From Fibrobacter sp. (GTDB lineage Bacteria; Fibrobacterota; Fibrobacteria; Fibrobacterales; Fibrobacteraceae): 43,081 nucleotides of DNA. A program made the position numbers and the translations under genes. The stretch is from NCBI GenBank assembly GCA_017615055.1, contig JAGAAW010000021.1, forward strand, positions 1 to 43,081, written 5' to 3'. The notes beneath the pieces are model-generated. The model saw nothing but the letters and a program-made list of their open reading frames with translations. It was not told the DNA's origin and searched no databases. Positions 34,626 through 42,744 of the stretch are shown piece after piece. The first letter of the stretch is position 1, and every line of letters starts with the position of its first letter.

Positions 34626-35414
34626 ATGCAACATAAACCGGTAAAGGCAGTCGTATTTGATCTGGATGGCACGCTCTACCTGAGCGGTCGCCCGTATCCG
34701 GGTGCCGTCGATACGGTAAAGCGCGTGGCAGAGCGCGTGCCGGTTTACTACCTGAGCAACAATACGAGCAAGTCGCCGGTGTTCTACGAGAACCGCCTCC
34801 ATGTGATGGGGCTTCCGCTTCGCGATGATTCCATCATCTCGGCACTGTACCTCTCGCTCGATGCAATCCACGAGAAGGGCATCAAGAACGTGTTCTTTTT
34901 CGCGAACCCCGAGGTATACGAGTGGTTTGCGGCGCAGGACCCGAGCCTGAACCTGAATCCGTCGGTAGAAGAGACGGAACTCGTGCTCGTTGCCTACCAC
35001 AACAGCTTTGACTACCGGGAACTCTGCGAACTCAGTTTCCGCGTACAGCGAGGCATCCCGTTCTGGGTGACGCATACGGATTTCGTTTGCCCCGACGCGA
35101 ACGGCCCCGTGCCCGATATCGGGAGTTTCATGGCACTTTTGAAGACTGCCTACGGTGTGGAACCGGAGCGCAGTTTCGGCAAGCCGAACCCCGCGATGCT
35201 TGCGGGCGTGCTCAAGCATTATGCTCCCGAAGAAATACTCTTTGTGGGGGATAGGCTCTATACGGATTTTGAACTCGCGAAACGTGCGGGTTGCAGGTTC
35301 GTGCTGCCCCTATGCGGGGAGACCAAGCGCGAGGATGTCGATAAGCTCGACGTGAAGCCGGAGTGTATCGTGGAGTATGTCCGCGATATCGACTTCGACG
35401 CCTTCCTTAAATAA
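34626..35414 (+). CDS. HAD-IIA family sugar/nitrophenyl phosphatase (NagD-like)
   Basis: A 262-residue haloacid-dehalogenase phosphatase of subfamily IIA. Motif I is VVFDLDGTLYLSGRPYPGA (nucleophile Asp near residue 13). Motif II is YYLSNNTSKS. The Lys motif is SFGKPNPAML, and motif IV is ILFVGDRLYTDFELAKRAG. The large cap domain between motifs II and III is typical of NagD/AraL/PGP-type enzymes, and the substrate is unknown. The ATG at 34626 is chosen over TTG at 34617. TACATT lies seven bases before it, although GGGG is also near. Its stop overlaps the convergent YfhO gene by eight bases. Confidence 0.9.
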   Translation: MQHKPVKAVVFDLDGTLYLSGRPYPGAVDTVKRVAERVPVYYLSNNTSKSPVFYENRLHVMGLPLRDDSIISALYLSLDAIHEKGIKNVFFFANPEVYEWFAAQDPSLNLNPSVEETELVLVAYHNSFDYRELCELSFRVQRGIPFWVTHTDFVCPDANGPVPDIGSFMALLKTAYGVEPERSFGKPNPAMLAGVLKHYAPEEILFVGDRLYTDFELAKRAGCRFVLPLCGETKREDVDKLDVKPECIVEYVRDIDFDAFLK

Positions 35415-38199
35415 TCTTCTTGCGGCGACGGACTGCGATGAATACGCCGAATGCGGTAAGCAGCAGTGCGGCGAACGCGCTCACCTTGATGCAGGCATGG
35501 AACGGCTTGCTCCGGTATTCCATGCGGACTTCGGACTTGCCCTTCGGGATTTCGACGGCGCGTAGCGTGCCGAATGCCTTGTAGACCTTTGCCGGAGCGC
35601 CGTTAACGGTCGCGTGCCAGTAGGGGTGGTAGTTGCCCGCGACGACCATGAAGCCTGCGCGGTCGCTTTCTACCTGGAATACCTGCGTGTCCATCTTGGG
35701 GCTTGCGACGAGTTTTGCGTATCCGTTTGCAACGCCGCCTTCGCCTGCGTTTTCGGGCTTCTCGGAGAGGATAACCGTCTCGCGGTAGTAGAAGTTGTCA
35801 TCGTCGGTTGCTGAGCTTGCCGAAGCATCGGCCTGCGGCAGCACTGCGGCAACTTGTTCCGCGGCGGCTTCGGTTGCAGTGCTGTCTGCTTCTGCAGTTG
35901 CGGAATCGCCGGCGGCTGTCGTGGAATCTTCCGTAGCGGCGGGGGTGGGTTCCTCGGCCTTGGGCTTGCGGATGGCGGCTTTTTCGCGGAGTGTCTTGAT
36001 GGCGCTGGCATCATCCATCGTGACTGACTGACCGTAGATGTAGGCTTCGCCCATCGCCGTCTGGATAGGCATGAACGTTGTTCCCTGGCGGCTGTCGAAG
36101 ATGATGGCACCCACGTTCATCAGGTCGAGGAACGGGTGGGCCGCATCGGGGTTGTTGATGTTCAAGAGGTAGTTCGCGTTCTGCTGTCCGCCGCGGAACT
36201 CGCGGTAGGTCGCAAGTTCGTTATCGTGGAAGCCGTCGGCATTGCGCATGTGGAACTGCGGGAAGGCGTTTGCCCCGAAGGCCTTGTTGCGGGAAAGCGA
36301 AAGTACGCGCGGTGTGTTGAGGGAATCTGCCTTGTAGGGAGCCTTGAGGGCTGCGACAATCCCGTTGTTCGGCTGCAGGTATTCGCTTGCGGGCACATTC
36401 TGGATGAATGCCGCGTTGATGAAGAAGAGGTCTACCGCGGCGGCAACGGCAAGGATGCATGCCTTGTATGCGGTGGAACCGTTCCACTTGAATACGGCAA
36501 GCGCGACACCCGCAATCACGAGAATCAGGATGAATCCCGGAATCACGGTGCTTGTGGTTGCATTCATCACGATTTCGTTCAGTGGCTTGAAGTACGGTGC
36601 AATGACCGGGTCGTTGAGCAGGTCTTGCCCGCTTATGAGGAATGCGCCAATGGCGGTGAACCCGAGCACGATGCATGCCTGTATAACGCGGCTGGAACCC
36701 TTGAGTCCGGACTTGTAGGCATCGATCAGGTTAGCAAACGTGAACTTTTTGCCCTGGTCGTCGAGGTTCATTACGCCGATGCAGGCAATGCCGTACAGAA
36801 TGCAAGCGACAAGCCCGACGGGGCCGATGAACGTGGTCCAGTTGTAACGTGCAATGACGACAAGCAATAAGAGGATGGCAAACATCGCGGCGCCATGCAG
36901 AATAGCACGCCAGTTCTTTTCAATGTCTTCGCTCTTGCTTGTGACGGAACGGAGCACGGGGCCCGCCATCATCACGAGCAGCAGCGGGAGCCAGAACAGC
37001 GCCATGCCCGGGGCTCGGAAATTCTTGACGCCCGGGAGGATTGCATACCAGAGCTTGAACAGCGGGGAATGGGCCCCCATGCCGTAACTGAGGGCGACGA
37101 CTGCACCCACGGCCCAGAACGTTGCCCAGCGGCGCTTGCCGGGGAGGAACAGGCAGAGGAACCCGAGGAAGGTGAGGAGTGCACCCGCATTGTTGTGGTC
37201 AAGCTTGAAGCTGTTGTGGCCCCAGTAGAACGGGCTGCCCTGGCTGCCGGATTCCGCCATCTTGCGGTATTCGTTCATCGTGACGTTCACGAAGGAACTG
37301 CCTTCGAGATCACCCGTTTTTTCGTTCTGCTCGTACACGTCCACGCCGATGAATCCCGGCAGGAGCATCTGCGCGAGTTCTTCCTGGTGGAGTGACCAGC
37401 TGGTAGCATGCCCGATATTGGTATGGTCGCCTTCACCGCGCACGGACTGCGTGGTGGTGTACATGTAGGGCGGCACCAGCTGGAAGCAACTGAGCGCAAG
37501 CCCGAAGGCGAGGCCGGCGGCGGCGAGCCCGATGCGCTTACCGCGGGTCTTGAACGTTTCGCAGTGGAAGAAAGCCTCGTAGAGCGTGTAGAATCCTGCA
37601 CCCCACAGGAACAGGTACGTGAGCTGCAGGTGGCTCCCGAGAATCATCCAGGCTATGCTTGCCGCAAGGACGATGAGGTAGGGGAGGCTCCCGCAACGGA
37701 CCACCTTCCTGATGGCGAGGAGGGCGAGCGGCGCGATGGCGAAAACCATCATCTTGCCGTCGTGACCGCCGTAGATATACGTGAAATATTCCGGAGAGAA
37801 AGCGTAGAGGAACCCGAGGAGGGCGCCCCACCAGCGGTTACCCGTGAGGTTCCAGGCCAGGAGCATGGCGCTCATGAAGGCGACCCACACGGTAAGGATA
37901 AACTTGAAGCCCACGGCACGTGCCGGGTCCATCAGGAACTGAGTCCACACGAGCGGGTGGTAGGCATCGGCGAAAAGTGCGTCGATGGTGGGCACGCCGC
38001 CCAGGCGGCTATCGTCCCATTCGGTAACGATGGCGTTCTCGGCACGCAGTATGCGGCTGCCGATGCCATTCAGCTGGTCGCTGTTGAGCATCAGCTGGCT
38101 ATCGTCAAAGGCGAAACCGCGGAAAACGATGAGGAGGATTGCGAAGAAAAGCGCGGCCATCGCCGCAAAGAAAACGGGCTTCTTGTTCAGGAAATTCAT
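35407..38199 (-). CDS. YfhO-family polytopic membrane protein
   Basis: A 930-residue membrane protein with about a dozen predicted transmembrane helices and a large periplasmic C-terminal part. It is followed by a final helix and a basic tail (AVRRRKKII). The N-terminal FAFDDSQLMLNSDQLNG and EWDDSRLGGVP, then FLMDPARAVGFKF and FSPEYFTYIYGGHDGKM, are characteristic of YfhO. These are GT-C-like proteins linked to glycosylation of lipoteichoic acid or other surface glycans in Gram-positives. The donor and acceptor here are unknown. An unusual low-complexity Ala/Thr/Glu/Ser stretch of about 50 residues (around 750-800) interrupts the periplasmic part. It lies downstream of a 36-residue miniprotein gene, separated by a terminator. 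Confidence 0.88.
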   Translation of the reverse strand: MNFLNKKPVFFAAMAALFFAILLIVFRGFAFDDSQLMLNSDQLNGIGSRILRAENAIVTEWDDSRLGGVPTIDALFADAYHPLVWTQFLMDPARAVGFKFILTVWVAFMSAMLLAWNLTGNRWWGALLGFLYAFSPEYFTYIYGGHDGKMMVFAIAPLALLAIRKVVRCGSLPYLIVLAASIAWMILGSHLQLTYLFLWGAGFYTLYEAFFHCETFKTRGKRIGLAAAGLAFGLALSCFQLVPPYMYTTTQSVRGEGDHTNIGHATSWSLHQEELAQMLLPGFIGVDVYEQNEKTGDLEGSSFVNVTMNEYRKMAESGSQGSPFYWGHNSFKLDHNNAGALLTFLGFLCLFLPGKRRWATFWAVGAVVALSYGMGAHSPLFKLWYAILPGVKNFRAPGMALFWLPLLLVMMAGPVLRSVTSKSEDIEKNWRAILHGAAMFAILLLLVVIARYNWTTFIGPVGLVACILYGIACIGVMNLDDQGKKFTFANLIDAYKSGLKGSSRVIQACIVLGFTAIGAFLISGQDLLNDPVIAPYFKPLNEIVMNATTSTVIPGFILILVIAGVALAVFKWNGSTAYKACILAVAAAVDLFFINAAFIQNVPASEYLQPNNGIVAALKAPYKADSLNTPRVLSLSRNKAFGANAFPQFHMRNADGFHDNELATYREFRGGQQNANYLLNINNPDAAHPFLDLMNVGAIIFDSRQGTTFMPIQTAMGEAYIYGQSVTMDDASAIKTLREKAAIRKPKAEEPTPAATEDSTTAAGDSATAEADSTATEAAAEQVAAVLPQADASASSATDDDNFYYRETVILSEKPENAGEGGVANGYAKLVASPKMDTQVFQVESDRAGFMVVAGNYHPYWHATVNGAPAKVYKAFGTLRAVEIPKGKSEVRMEYRSKPFHACIKVSAFAALLLTAFGVFIAVRRRKKII

Positions 38200-38256
38200 G
38201 CCCGAAAATATAGTTACTCATTACTCGCCGCTAGTTGCTGGAAAATGATTAAACGA

Positions 38257-38285
38257 CAAAAACCGGAGCCGAGGTCCGGTTTTTA
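38257..38285. terminator. Terminator between miniprotein gene and yfhO-like gene
   Basis: AAAACCGG (38258-38265) and CCGGTTTT (38277-38284) form a hairpin with U/A tracts on both sides. On the minus strand it follows the 36-residue gene. Confidence 0.75.
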
Positions 38286-38307
38286 AATCTAGAGTAAATG
38301 AATCGAC

Positions 38308-38418
38308 TTAGTCGGCGGTGTTTTCGTCGACCTTGTTGTACTTGACGAGACTGTAAATGCCGAAGGCAGAGATGATGCACACGGCGGCTATCACGATAAT
38401 CTTGATAATTTTGCCCAT
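38308..38418 (-). CDS. 36-residue single-pass membrane miniprotein
   Basis: A short open frame starts at the ATG 38416-38418 with AGGAG seven bases upstream, and ends TAA at 38308-38310. The product has a basic start (MGKIIK), one hydrophobic helix (IIVIAAVCIISAFGIYSLV) and a polar tail (KYNKVDENTAD). A likely promoter (TTGCTT, then TATTTT) and a terminator downstream frame it as a single-gene unit. The family is not recognised. Strong expression signals around a tiny gene make it likely real. Confidence 0.7.
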   Translation of the reverse strand: MGKIIKIIVIAAVCIISAFGIYSLVKYNKVDENTAD

Positions 38419-38493
38419 AAAAGTCTCCTGGTTTTATTCCTGTTCCTAAAATACCTTTTTTTAGGTAAAAAGCAATAGTTTTTTCAAAAAATG

Positions 38494-39426
38494 TTAAGCC
38501 TTCGTGAGAATCATGCAGATGACGGGGAGTTTCTTGTCCACCTCGTTCTCGCTCGGGATAATCTCGCTCTCGAGAATCTTGCAGTTGAATTCCTTCATGA
38601 AGAACTCAAGTTGTCCGCGGTCAAAGCCCAGCCAGATGTGGCCGTGCGTGGTGCGGAAGGATTCTTCCTTGTGCTGTGCGAGATCGAGGAATGCAAGCGT
38701 TCCACCCGGCTTGAGGATGCGAATGGCTTCCTTGAGGGCGAGTCGCGGGTCGGTCGCATGGTGGAGCACCTGGCTCATGAGCACGAGGTCGGCGTAGTTG
38801 TCGGGGAGGCCGGTCTTTGTCATATCGGCGACCTTCGGCGTGATGTTCTTGATGCCCTTCTGCTTCAGGATTTTCTGGAGCCCGCTGATGACCTTCGGGT
38901 CGTAGTCGAGCGAGGTCACGTTCTTGCAGCGGTTCGCGAGCATGAGCGAGAGGTCTCCGCCTTCGCCGCAGCCGATATCCACCGCGTTTTCAAAAGGTAT
39001 CATGAGTTTGCTGAACAGGCTGATCTGTGCCTTGAGGCTTCCGCCCGCCTGGTTCAGCTTGTGAATCTGCCCCTTGGTCTTGTCGGTACGTTCCTCGAGC
39101 ACCTGTTCGGCGCGGCAACGGATAATGTCCTTGTCGCTTAGTTCCCCGTATGCGTCGCGGATTACGGAAAGCACGCGATTGCTGAGCAGGAGTTCCTCGC
39201 TCAGGCGGTAGTATGCCTTGATGCCATCACGACGGTCCTTCAGGAGGTTGCAGGCGGAAAGCTTCGAGAGGTGCCTGCTTGCGTTACTCTGGTGGATGTC
39301 GAGGATATCCTTGATTTCGTTGACGGTAAATTCCGCAATGTCGAGGAGCATCAGGATCTTGAGGCGCATTTCGTCGGAAATCGCGCTGAACAAATCCATG
39401 GTCGGGGTAATCGGTTCACGTTGCAT
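38494..39426 (-). CDS. ArsR-type HTH / SAM-dependent methyltransferase fusion
   Basis: A 310-residue two-domain protein. The N-terminal winged helix (about 8-85) has the ArsR pattern SDEMRLKILMLLDIAEFTVNEIKDIL..HQSNASRHLSKL, without an obvious metal-binding cysteine pair. The C-terminal class I methyltransferase (about 140-280) has motif I VDIGCGEGGDLSLML, an acidic post-I residue (LDYDP), LVLMSQVLHHATDP and ILKPGGTLAFLD. Such fusions exist in several phyla, some near methionine/SAM-cycle genes, but the target is unknown here. TATATT lies nine bases before the ATG with no Shine-Dalgarno. It diverges from the PAP2 gene. Confidence 0.85.
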   Translation of the reverse strand: MQREPITPTMDLFSAISDEMRLKILMLLDIAEFTVNEIKDILDIHQSNASRHLSKLSACNLLKDRRDGIKAYYRLSEELLLSNRVLSVIRDAYGELSDKDIIRCRAEQVLEERTDKTKGQIHKLNQAGGSLKAQISLFSKLMIPFENAVDIGCGEGGDLSLMLANRCKNVTSLDYDPKVISGLQKILKQKGIKNITPKVADMTKTGLPDNYADLVLMSQVLHHATDPRLALKEAIRILKPGGTLAFLDLAQHKEESFRTTHGHIWLGFDRGQLEFFMKEFNCKILESEIIPSENEVDKKLPVICMILTKA

Positions 39427-39462
39427 ACGGGTATCAATATAAATATTTAATTTTGGGTTGAA

Positions 39463-40344
39463 ATGGCAAGGTTTTCGAAAAGCATTTTATTCGCGGTACT
39501 CGCGCTGGCGGTGGCCTGCATGGCTGCCCCCTCGGGCGAGGCTTCCCCGATGCCCGCAGGTGAACCTGCGCCCTTGAGCGTAGGTGCCGAAACCCGCCAC
39601 TACATGTTTACGCTCGAGAAGGACCTGCCGCTCACGTTTTTTGCCGCCTTTGGGAGTATCTACGGGAACTACAGGCTAACGCACATGTCGGTAACTGCCC
39701 CCGAGGACATGCCGCAGCGGGATGACCTTATGCCCTGGGACCGCGCCGTTATGGGCCGTTACAACAAGACTGTAGCGGAAGTGAGCGACTGGTTTGTTGT
39801 ATTCGGGGCGATGCCGCTTGCCCTGGGGGCTGCGTCGTGGTACCGGGGGGATGCCTGCGGGCGCGACTTTGCCGTATATTCCCTTATGTTTGCACAGGCG
39901 CTTGCCCTGCAGAGTGCGCTCAACCTTACGTTCCGTTCCATGAAGTTCTGGCCGCGCCCCTACATTTATGCCGAGGATGGGGCGGGGGCCGAGGCCGCGG
40001 AAAGTGCCGAGGGCGAGGCCTACGGGAGCTTTTTTAGCGGGCATGCCTCGGCGGCGTTCACGGTTGCCGTGTTTACGGGCGAGTGGTTCTCGGAAATGTA
40101 CCCGAATTCTGCCTACAAGCCGCTTGTCTGGGCGGGCACGCTCTCGCTGGCGGGCTTTGTGGGGGCGTTGCGTATCGCTGCCGGCAAGCACTATCCGAGC
40201 GACGTGATTGTGGGTGCCCTGGCGGGTACCGGCGTCAGTTTTGCAATCATCGGTATACACAAAAAATCGGTACGAATTGGCCCGGTTGCCCTCTCCGGAC
40301 TCTGGGCCGGGCCTAGCGCCGCCGGCGCAAGTTTTGCATTTTAG
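39463..40344 (+). CDS. PAP2-family membrane phosphatase
   Basis: A 293-residue protein with signal-like N-terminus (SILFAVLALAVACMAAPS) and several hydrophobic helices. The three-part phosphatidic acid phosphatase signature is present: RSMKFWPRPY (motif 1), SFFSGHASAAF (motif 2 with the catalytic His) and ALRIAAGKHYPSDVIVGAL (motif 3). An acidic insertion (AEDGAGAEAAESAEGEA) sits between motifs 1 and 2. PAP2 enzymes remove phosphate from lipids such as undecaprenyl pyrophosphate, lipid A or phosphatidic acid. The substrate cannot be told. The promoter region is shared with the divergent HTH-methyltransferase gene. A repeat element follows the stop codon. Confidence 0.9.
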   Translation: MARFSKSILFAVLALAVACMAAPSGEASPMPAGEPAPLSVGAETRHYMFTLEKDLPLTFFAAFGSIYGNYRLTHMSVTAPEDMPQRDDLMPWDRAVMGRYNKTVAEVSDWFVVFGAMPLALGAASWYRGDACGRDFAVYSLMFAQALALQSALNLTFRSMKFWPRPYIYAEDGAGAEAAESAEGEAYGSFFSGHASAAFTVAVFTGEWFSEMYPNSAYKPLVWAGTLSLAGFVGALRIAAGKHYPSDVIVGALAGTGVSFAIIGIHKKSVRIGPVALSGLWAGPSAAGASFAF

Positions 40345-40400
40345 TCAAACTGCGACAATTCCGAACGGCCTTCGCAGTAGTGTGCAAACTTAATCAAGAT

Positions 40401-40562
40401 ATAAACATTTCTTTGCTTGAAATAAACGGGCCTTGCCCGAGATAAACGATGTAGTTTAACGTGTGGAAGGCGTCGGCCAAGGATGGGGAGGGTGCAGGGA
40501 GGGGCCCGTGCGGCCTTCGCAACTCCGAGCTGGGGCCCCTCCCGCGTGTTTTTTATACCTGT
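40401..40562 (+). repeat. Left arm of an inverted repeat pair flanking the FISUMP/CAP genes
   Basis: This 162-base element recurs inverted at 42507-42738. It includes AAATAAACGGGCC, GATAAACGATGTAGTTTAAC, GGAAGGCGTCGGCC and a perfect 11-bp hairpin GGGAGGGGCCC (40497-40507)/GGGCCCCTCCC (40533-40543) followed by a T6 run. The hairpin plus T tract may terminate PAP2 transcription. Similarity fades at both ends. Open frames through it are not genes. Confidence 0.8.
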
Positions 40563-40665
40563 TTTTTTTCTTGGCAAAAAAAACAGTTTTTTTTTCAAAA
40601 ACGTTCCTTTTTCATTTTGCGTATATATATTAATGAAAAAGTTTGTTACCCTCAGAGGTGTATTG

Positions 40666-41670
40666 ATGTTTAGACTTGTTGGCCGTGTGGCTGTGGCCTT
40701 GCTTATTGTTGCGGAAGTGTCGTTTGCAGATACCGTTATCAAGGACAACCGTGACGGGAAAATGTATAAGACCATTGCGTCTGGCAACTTGAACTGGTTT
40801 ACCGACAATCTCTCCTACAGAAAAATGGCGTCGTTTACCGACGATGGTGGTGTGCCGTACTACAAGCAGGCCAACTGGAAAGCCGCATGCCCGGTAGGGA
40901 CGCACGTGCCCGATATTCAGGAATGGACCGTGTTTGCGAAGGACCGCTTTACTGGCCCCCGTAAGCTTTCGAACGTAAAGTCCTTTGCGGGCAAGACGCG
41001 CGGTTTTTACAATGGCGAAGATACGAAGAAGATTCAGGGTAAGGATGCCGCCTACTTTGCGGTGAGTGACCCCAATGGCGTGCGTGCGATGATGCTCGAC
41101 GTGAAGCGCGGTAACGCGAAGATGGTTGAACTCCCGGCGAATGCGATAACGACGGTGCGTTGCGTGAGCGAGAGAAACTTCTACGCCGAAAAGAACGTGG
41201 ACGAGAAGAAGATGGTGCTTACCGACCCGCGTGATGGTAAGACCTACAAGGTGGAACTGCGTGGCGAAAACAAGCTCTGGATGGTGACGAACCTCAAGTT
41301 CAGCCTTACGAGCGCAAGGCAGTGCCTGCTCGAGGATACCACGTTCTGCAAGAAGTTCGGGCGGTTCTACAACTACAACGATGCCAAGAAGGCATGCCCT
41401 GCGGGTTGGCACTTGCCCGACGATGGTGAGTGGCGCGATTTTCAGAAGGACCGCGAGAAACTCAACTGGGAAACAATCGGCCGTGGCGGTTGCAAGGACT
41501 GGGACGGCTACTGCAACAGCGAACTGACCGGGCACTACTGGTCTTCGACTTCCATCATGAAGAACACCGGGCGTTCCTGGGAGTTCAGGCGGCAGGCGAA
41601 GAGCATCGACCGTACCGACCAGAATGTGCAGAAGGGCCTTTATGTTAGATGTGTAACGGAGCTGGAATAA
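40666..41670 (+). CDS. Secreted protein with two FISUMP domains
   Basis: A 334-residue protein with signal peptide (VGRVAVALLIVAEVSFA) and two copies of the Fibrobacter succinogenes major paralogous (FISUMP) domain. The first (about 27-170) is degenerate: DNRDGKMYK, NLNWFTDNLSY, WKAACPVGTHVPDIQEW, VRCVSE. The second (about 185-334) is canonical: DPRDGKTYK, LWMVTNLKF, CKKFGRFYNYNDAKKACPAGWHLPDDGEW, YWSSTS, SWEF, YVRCV. Function unknown; the family is expanded in Fibrobacter. AGAGG before the ATG at 40666 and the signal peptide set the start, and earlier ATGs lie partly in the repeat. Its TAA overlaps the next ATG. Confidence 0.88.
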   Translation: MFRLVGRVAVALLIVAEVSFADTVIKDNRDGKMYKTIASGNLNWFTDNLSYRKMASFTDDGGVPYYKQANWKAACPVGTHVPDIQEWTVFAKDRFTGPRKLSNVKSFAGKTRGFYNGEDTKKIQGKDAAYFAVSDPNGVRAMMLDVKRGNAKMVELPANAITTVRCVSERNFYAEKNVDEKKMVLTDPRDGKTYKVELRGENKLWMVTNLKFSLTSARQCLLEDTTFCKKFGRFYNYNDAKKACPAGWHLPDDGEWRDFQKDREKLNWETIGRGGCKDWDGYCNSELTGHYWSSTSIMKNTGRSWEFRRQAKSIDRTDQNVQKGLYVRCVTELE

Positions 41671-42479
41671 TGAACAAGAAACTTAGTTTGTTTAAAATCT
41701 GTGCTGCGGTTGCTGTCACGGCATTCTTTGCGTCGGGCTGTTCCGATGATTCCTCGGCAAGTTGTGCGGGGAGTTGCGTCGATAGCGGCGATACCATTGA
41801 CATTCCTATCCCGGGTGGTGATGGCTCGGGCGACAAGACCGAGGGCGCTTCCAGCGATTCCAAGTCCAGCGCGGACGATGCGGTAAGCAATGCCGGCGAG
41901 AAAACTCCTGCGAGCAGTGTGGGTGAAAAGGCTCCCGAGAGTTCCTCTGCGAAGGAGGAGGCTGCAGCATCGAGCACGGCAGAACCTGTATCAAGTGCGG
42001 CAGAACCGGCTTCGAGCGATAGCAAGCCAGCAAGTTCCGAAACCGCATCGGAAGACTGGCGCGACTATTGCCTTGAGGTGGTGAACGCGAAGCGCGCGAC
42101 GGAAGACCTGCCGCCCCTGGTGCGTGCGACTACTGAACGTGAAAAGTGCGTGGCGACGCAGGCAGCAGACGACATGACTGCGAACAAGGGGCACGCGAAT
42201 TTCGGTGACTGCGGCGAGTCTGCGCAGAACTCTGGTCCGAACATCCAGACGCAGTACTACAGTACCGAGAAGAAGATTGTCGATGCCTACGTGAACATGA
42301 TGTGGGACGACGAAAAGAAACTCGTGACCAGCGGGGAACGTGACCTGGACAACAAGGACGATTACAGTTATATCGGCCACTACAAGAACATGAGAAGTTC
42401 TTCGTACAAGTCGCTTGCCTGCGGGATTGCCTACAGTACGGACGGCAAGAAGGCGTGGTTCAACATGAACTTTTATTAA
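41670..42479 (+). CDS. CAP-domain (SCP/PR-1) lipoprotein
   Basis: A 269-residue lipoprotein with lipobox FASGC (Cys24). A Ser/Ala/Glu/Asp-rich linker of about 100 residues, typical of Fibrobacter surface proteins, follows. The C-terminal CAP domain (about 129-269) shows CLEVVNAKRATEDLPPL, AADDMTANKGHANFGDCGESAQN, IVDAYVNMMWDDEK and GHYKNMRSSSYKSLACGIAY, the last matching the GHYxQMVW..CG motif. The Trp of that motif is replaced by Arg. CAP proteins act outside the cell in diverse roles, and function here is unknown. Its start shares a base with the FISUMP stop (TAATG), so both are made from one message. Confidence 0.85.
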   Translation: MNKKLSLFKICAAVAVTAFFASGCSDDSSASCAGSCVDSGDTIDIPIPGGDGSGDKTEGASSDSKSSADDAVSNAGEKTPASSVGEKAPESSSAKEEAAASSTAEPVSSAAEPASSDSKPASSETASEDWRDYCLEVVNAKRATEDLPPLVRATTEREKCVATQAADDMTANKGHANFGDCGESAQNSGPNIQTQYYSTEKKIVDAYVNMMWDDEKKLVTSGERDLDNKDDYSYIGHYKNMRSSSYKSLACGIAYSTDGKKAWFNMNFY

Positions 42480-42506
42480 GCTCTAAAAAGGAGCCCCTTT
42501 GATATT

Positions 42507-42738
42507 CCGGTATGAAATTCATGCGGGAGGGGCCCCAGCTCGGAGTTGCGAAGGCCGCACGGGCCCCTCCCTGCACCCTTCCCATCCTGGCGCAAGCGCC
42601 AACCTTACGGCTCGGCCATAGCCATACAAGTATGGCTGCGGCTCTCGCCTTGCCCGGTGGTGGCCGACGCCTTCCACATGTTAAACTACATCGTTTATCT
42701 CAGGCAAGGCCCGTTTATTTCAAATACTAGATGTTTAT
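42507..42738 (-). repeat. Right arm of the inverted repeat pair flanking the FISUMP/CAP genes
   Basis: On the minus strand this element matches 40401-40562, but is about 70 bases longer. The extra sequence lies between GTCGGCC and AGGATGGG and contains the palindrome AGCCATACAAGTATGGCT. The hairpin GGGAGGGGCCC/GGGCCCCTCCC is conserved. It lies between the CAP gene and the fusA terminator and carries no credible gene. Confidence 0.8.
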
Positions 42739-42744
42739 AGAAAA

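Noticed and set aside
34590-35219. N-terminal extension of rsmE
   Set aside because: The extension is antisense to the HAD phosphatase gene and goes past the normal RsmE length.
40483-40665. Extended N-terminus of the FISUMP protein
   Set aside because: The extension runs out of the repeat arm. The signal peptide and AGAGG site fit the ATG at 40666.
42512-42730. 72-codon open frame in the right repeat arm
   Set aside because: It lies wholly in the repeat, and the partner arm shows no conserved frame. It has no signal or ribosome site.
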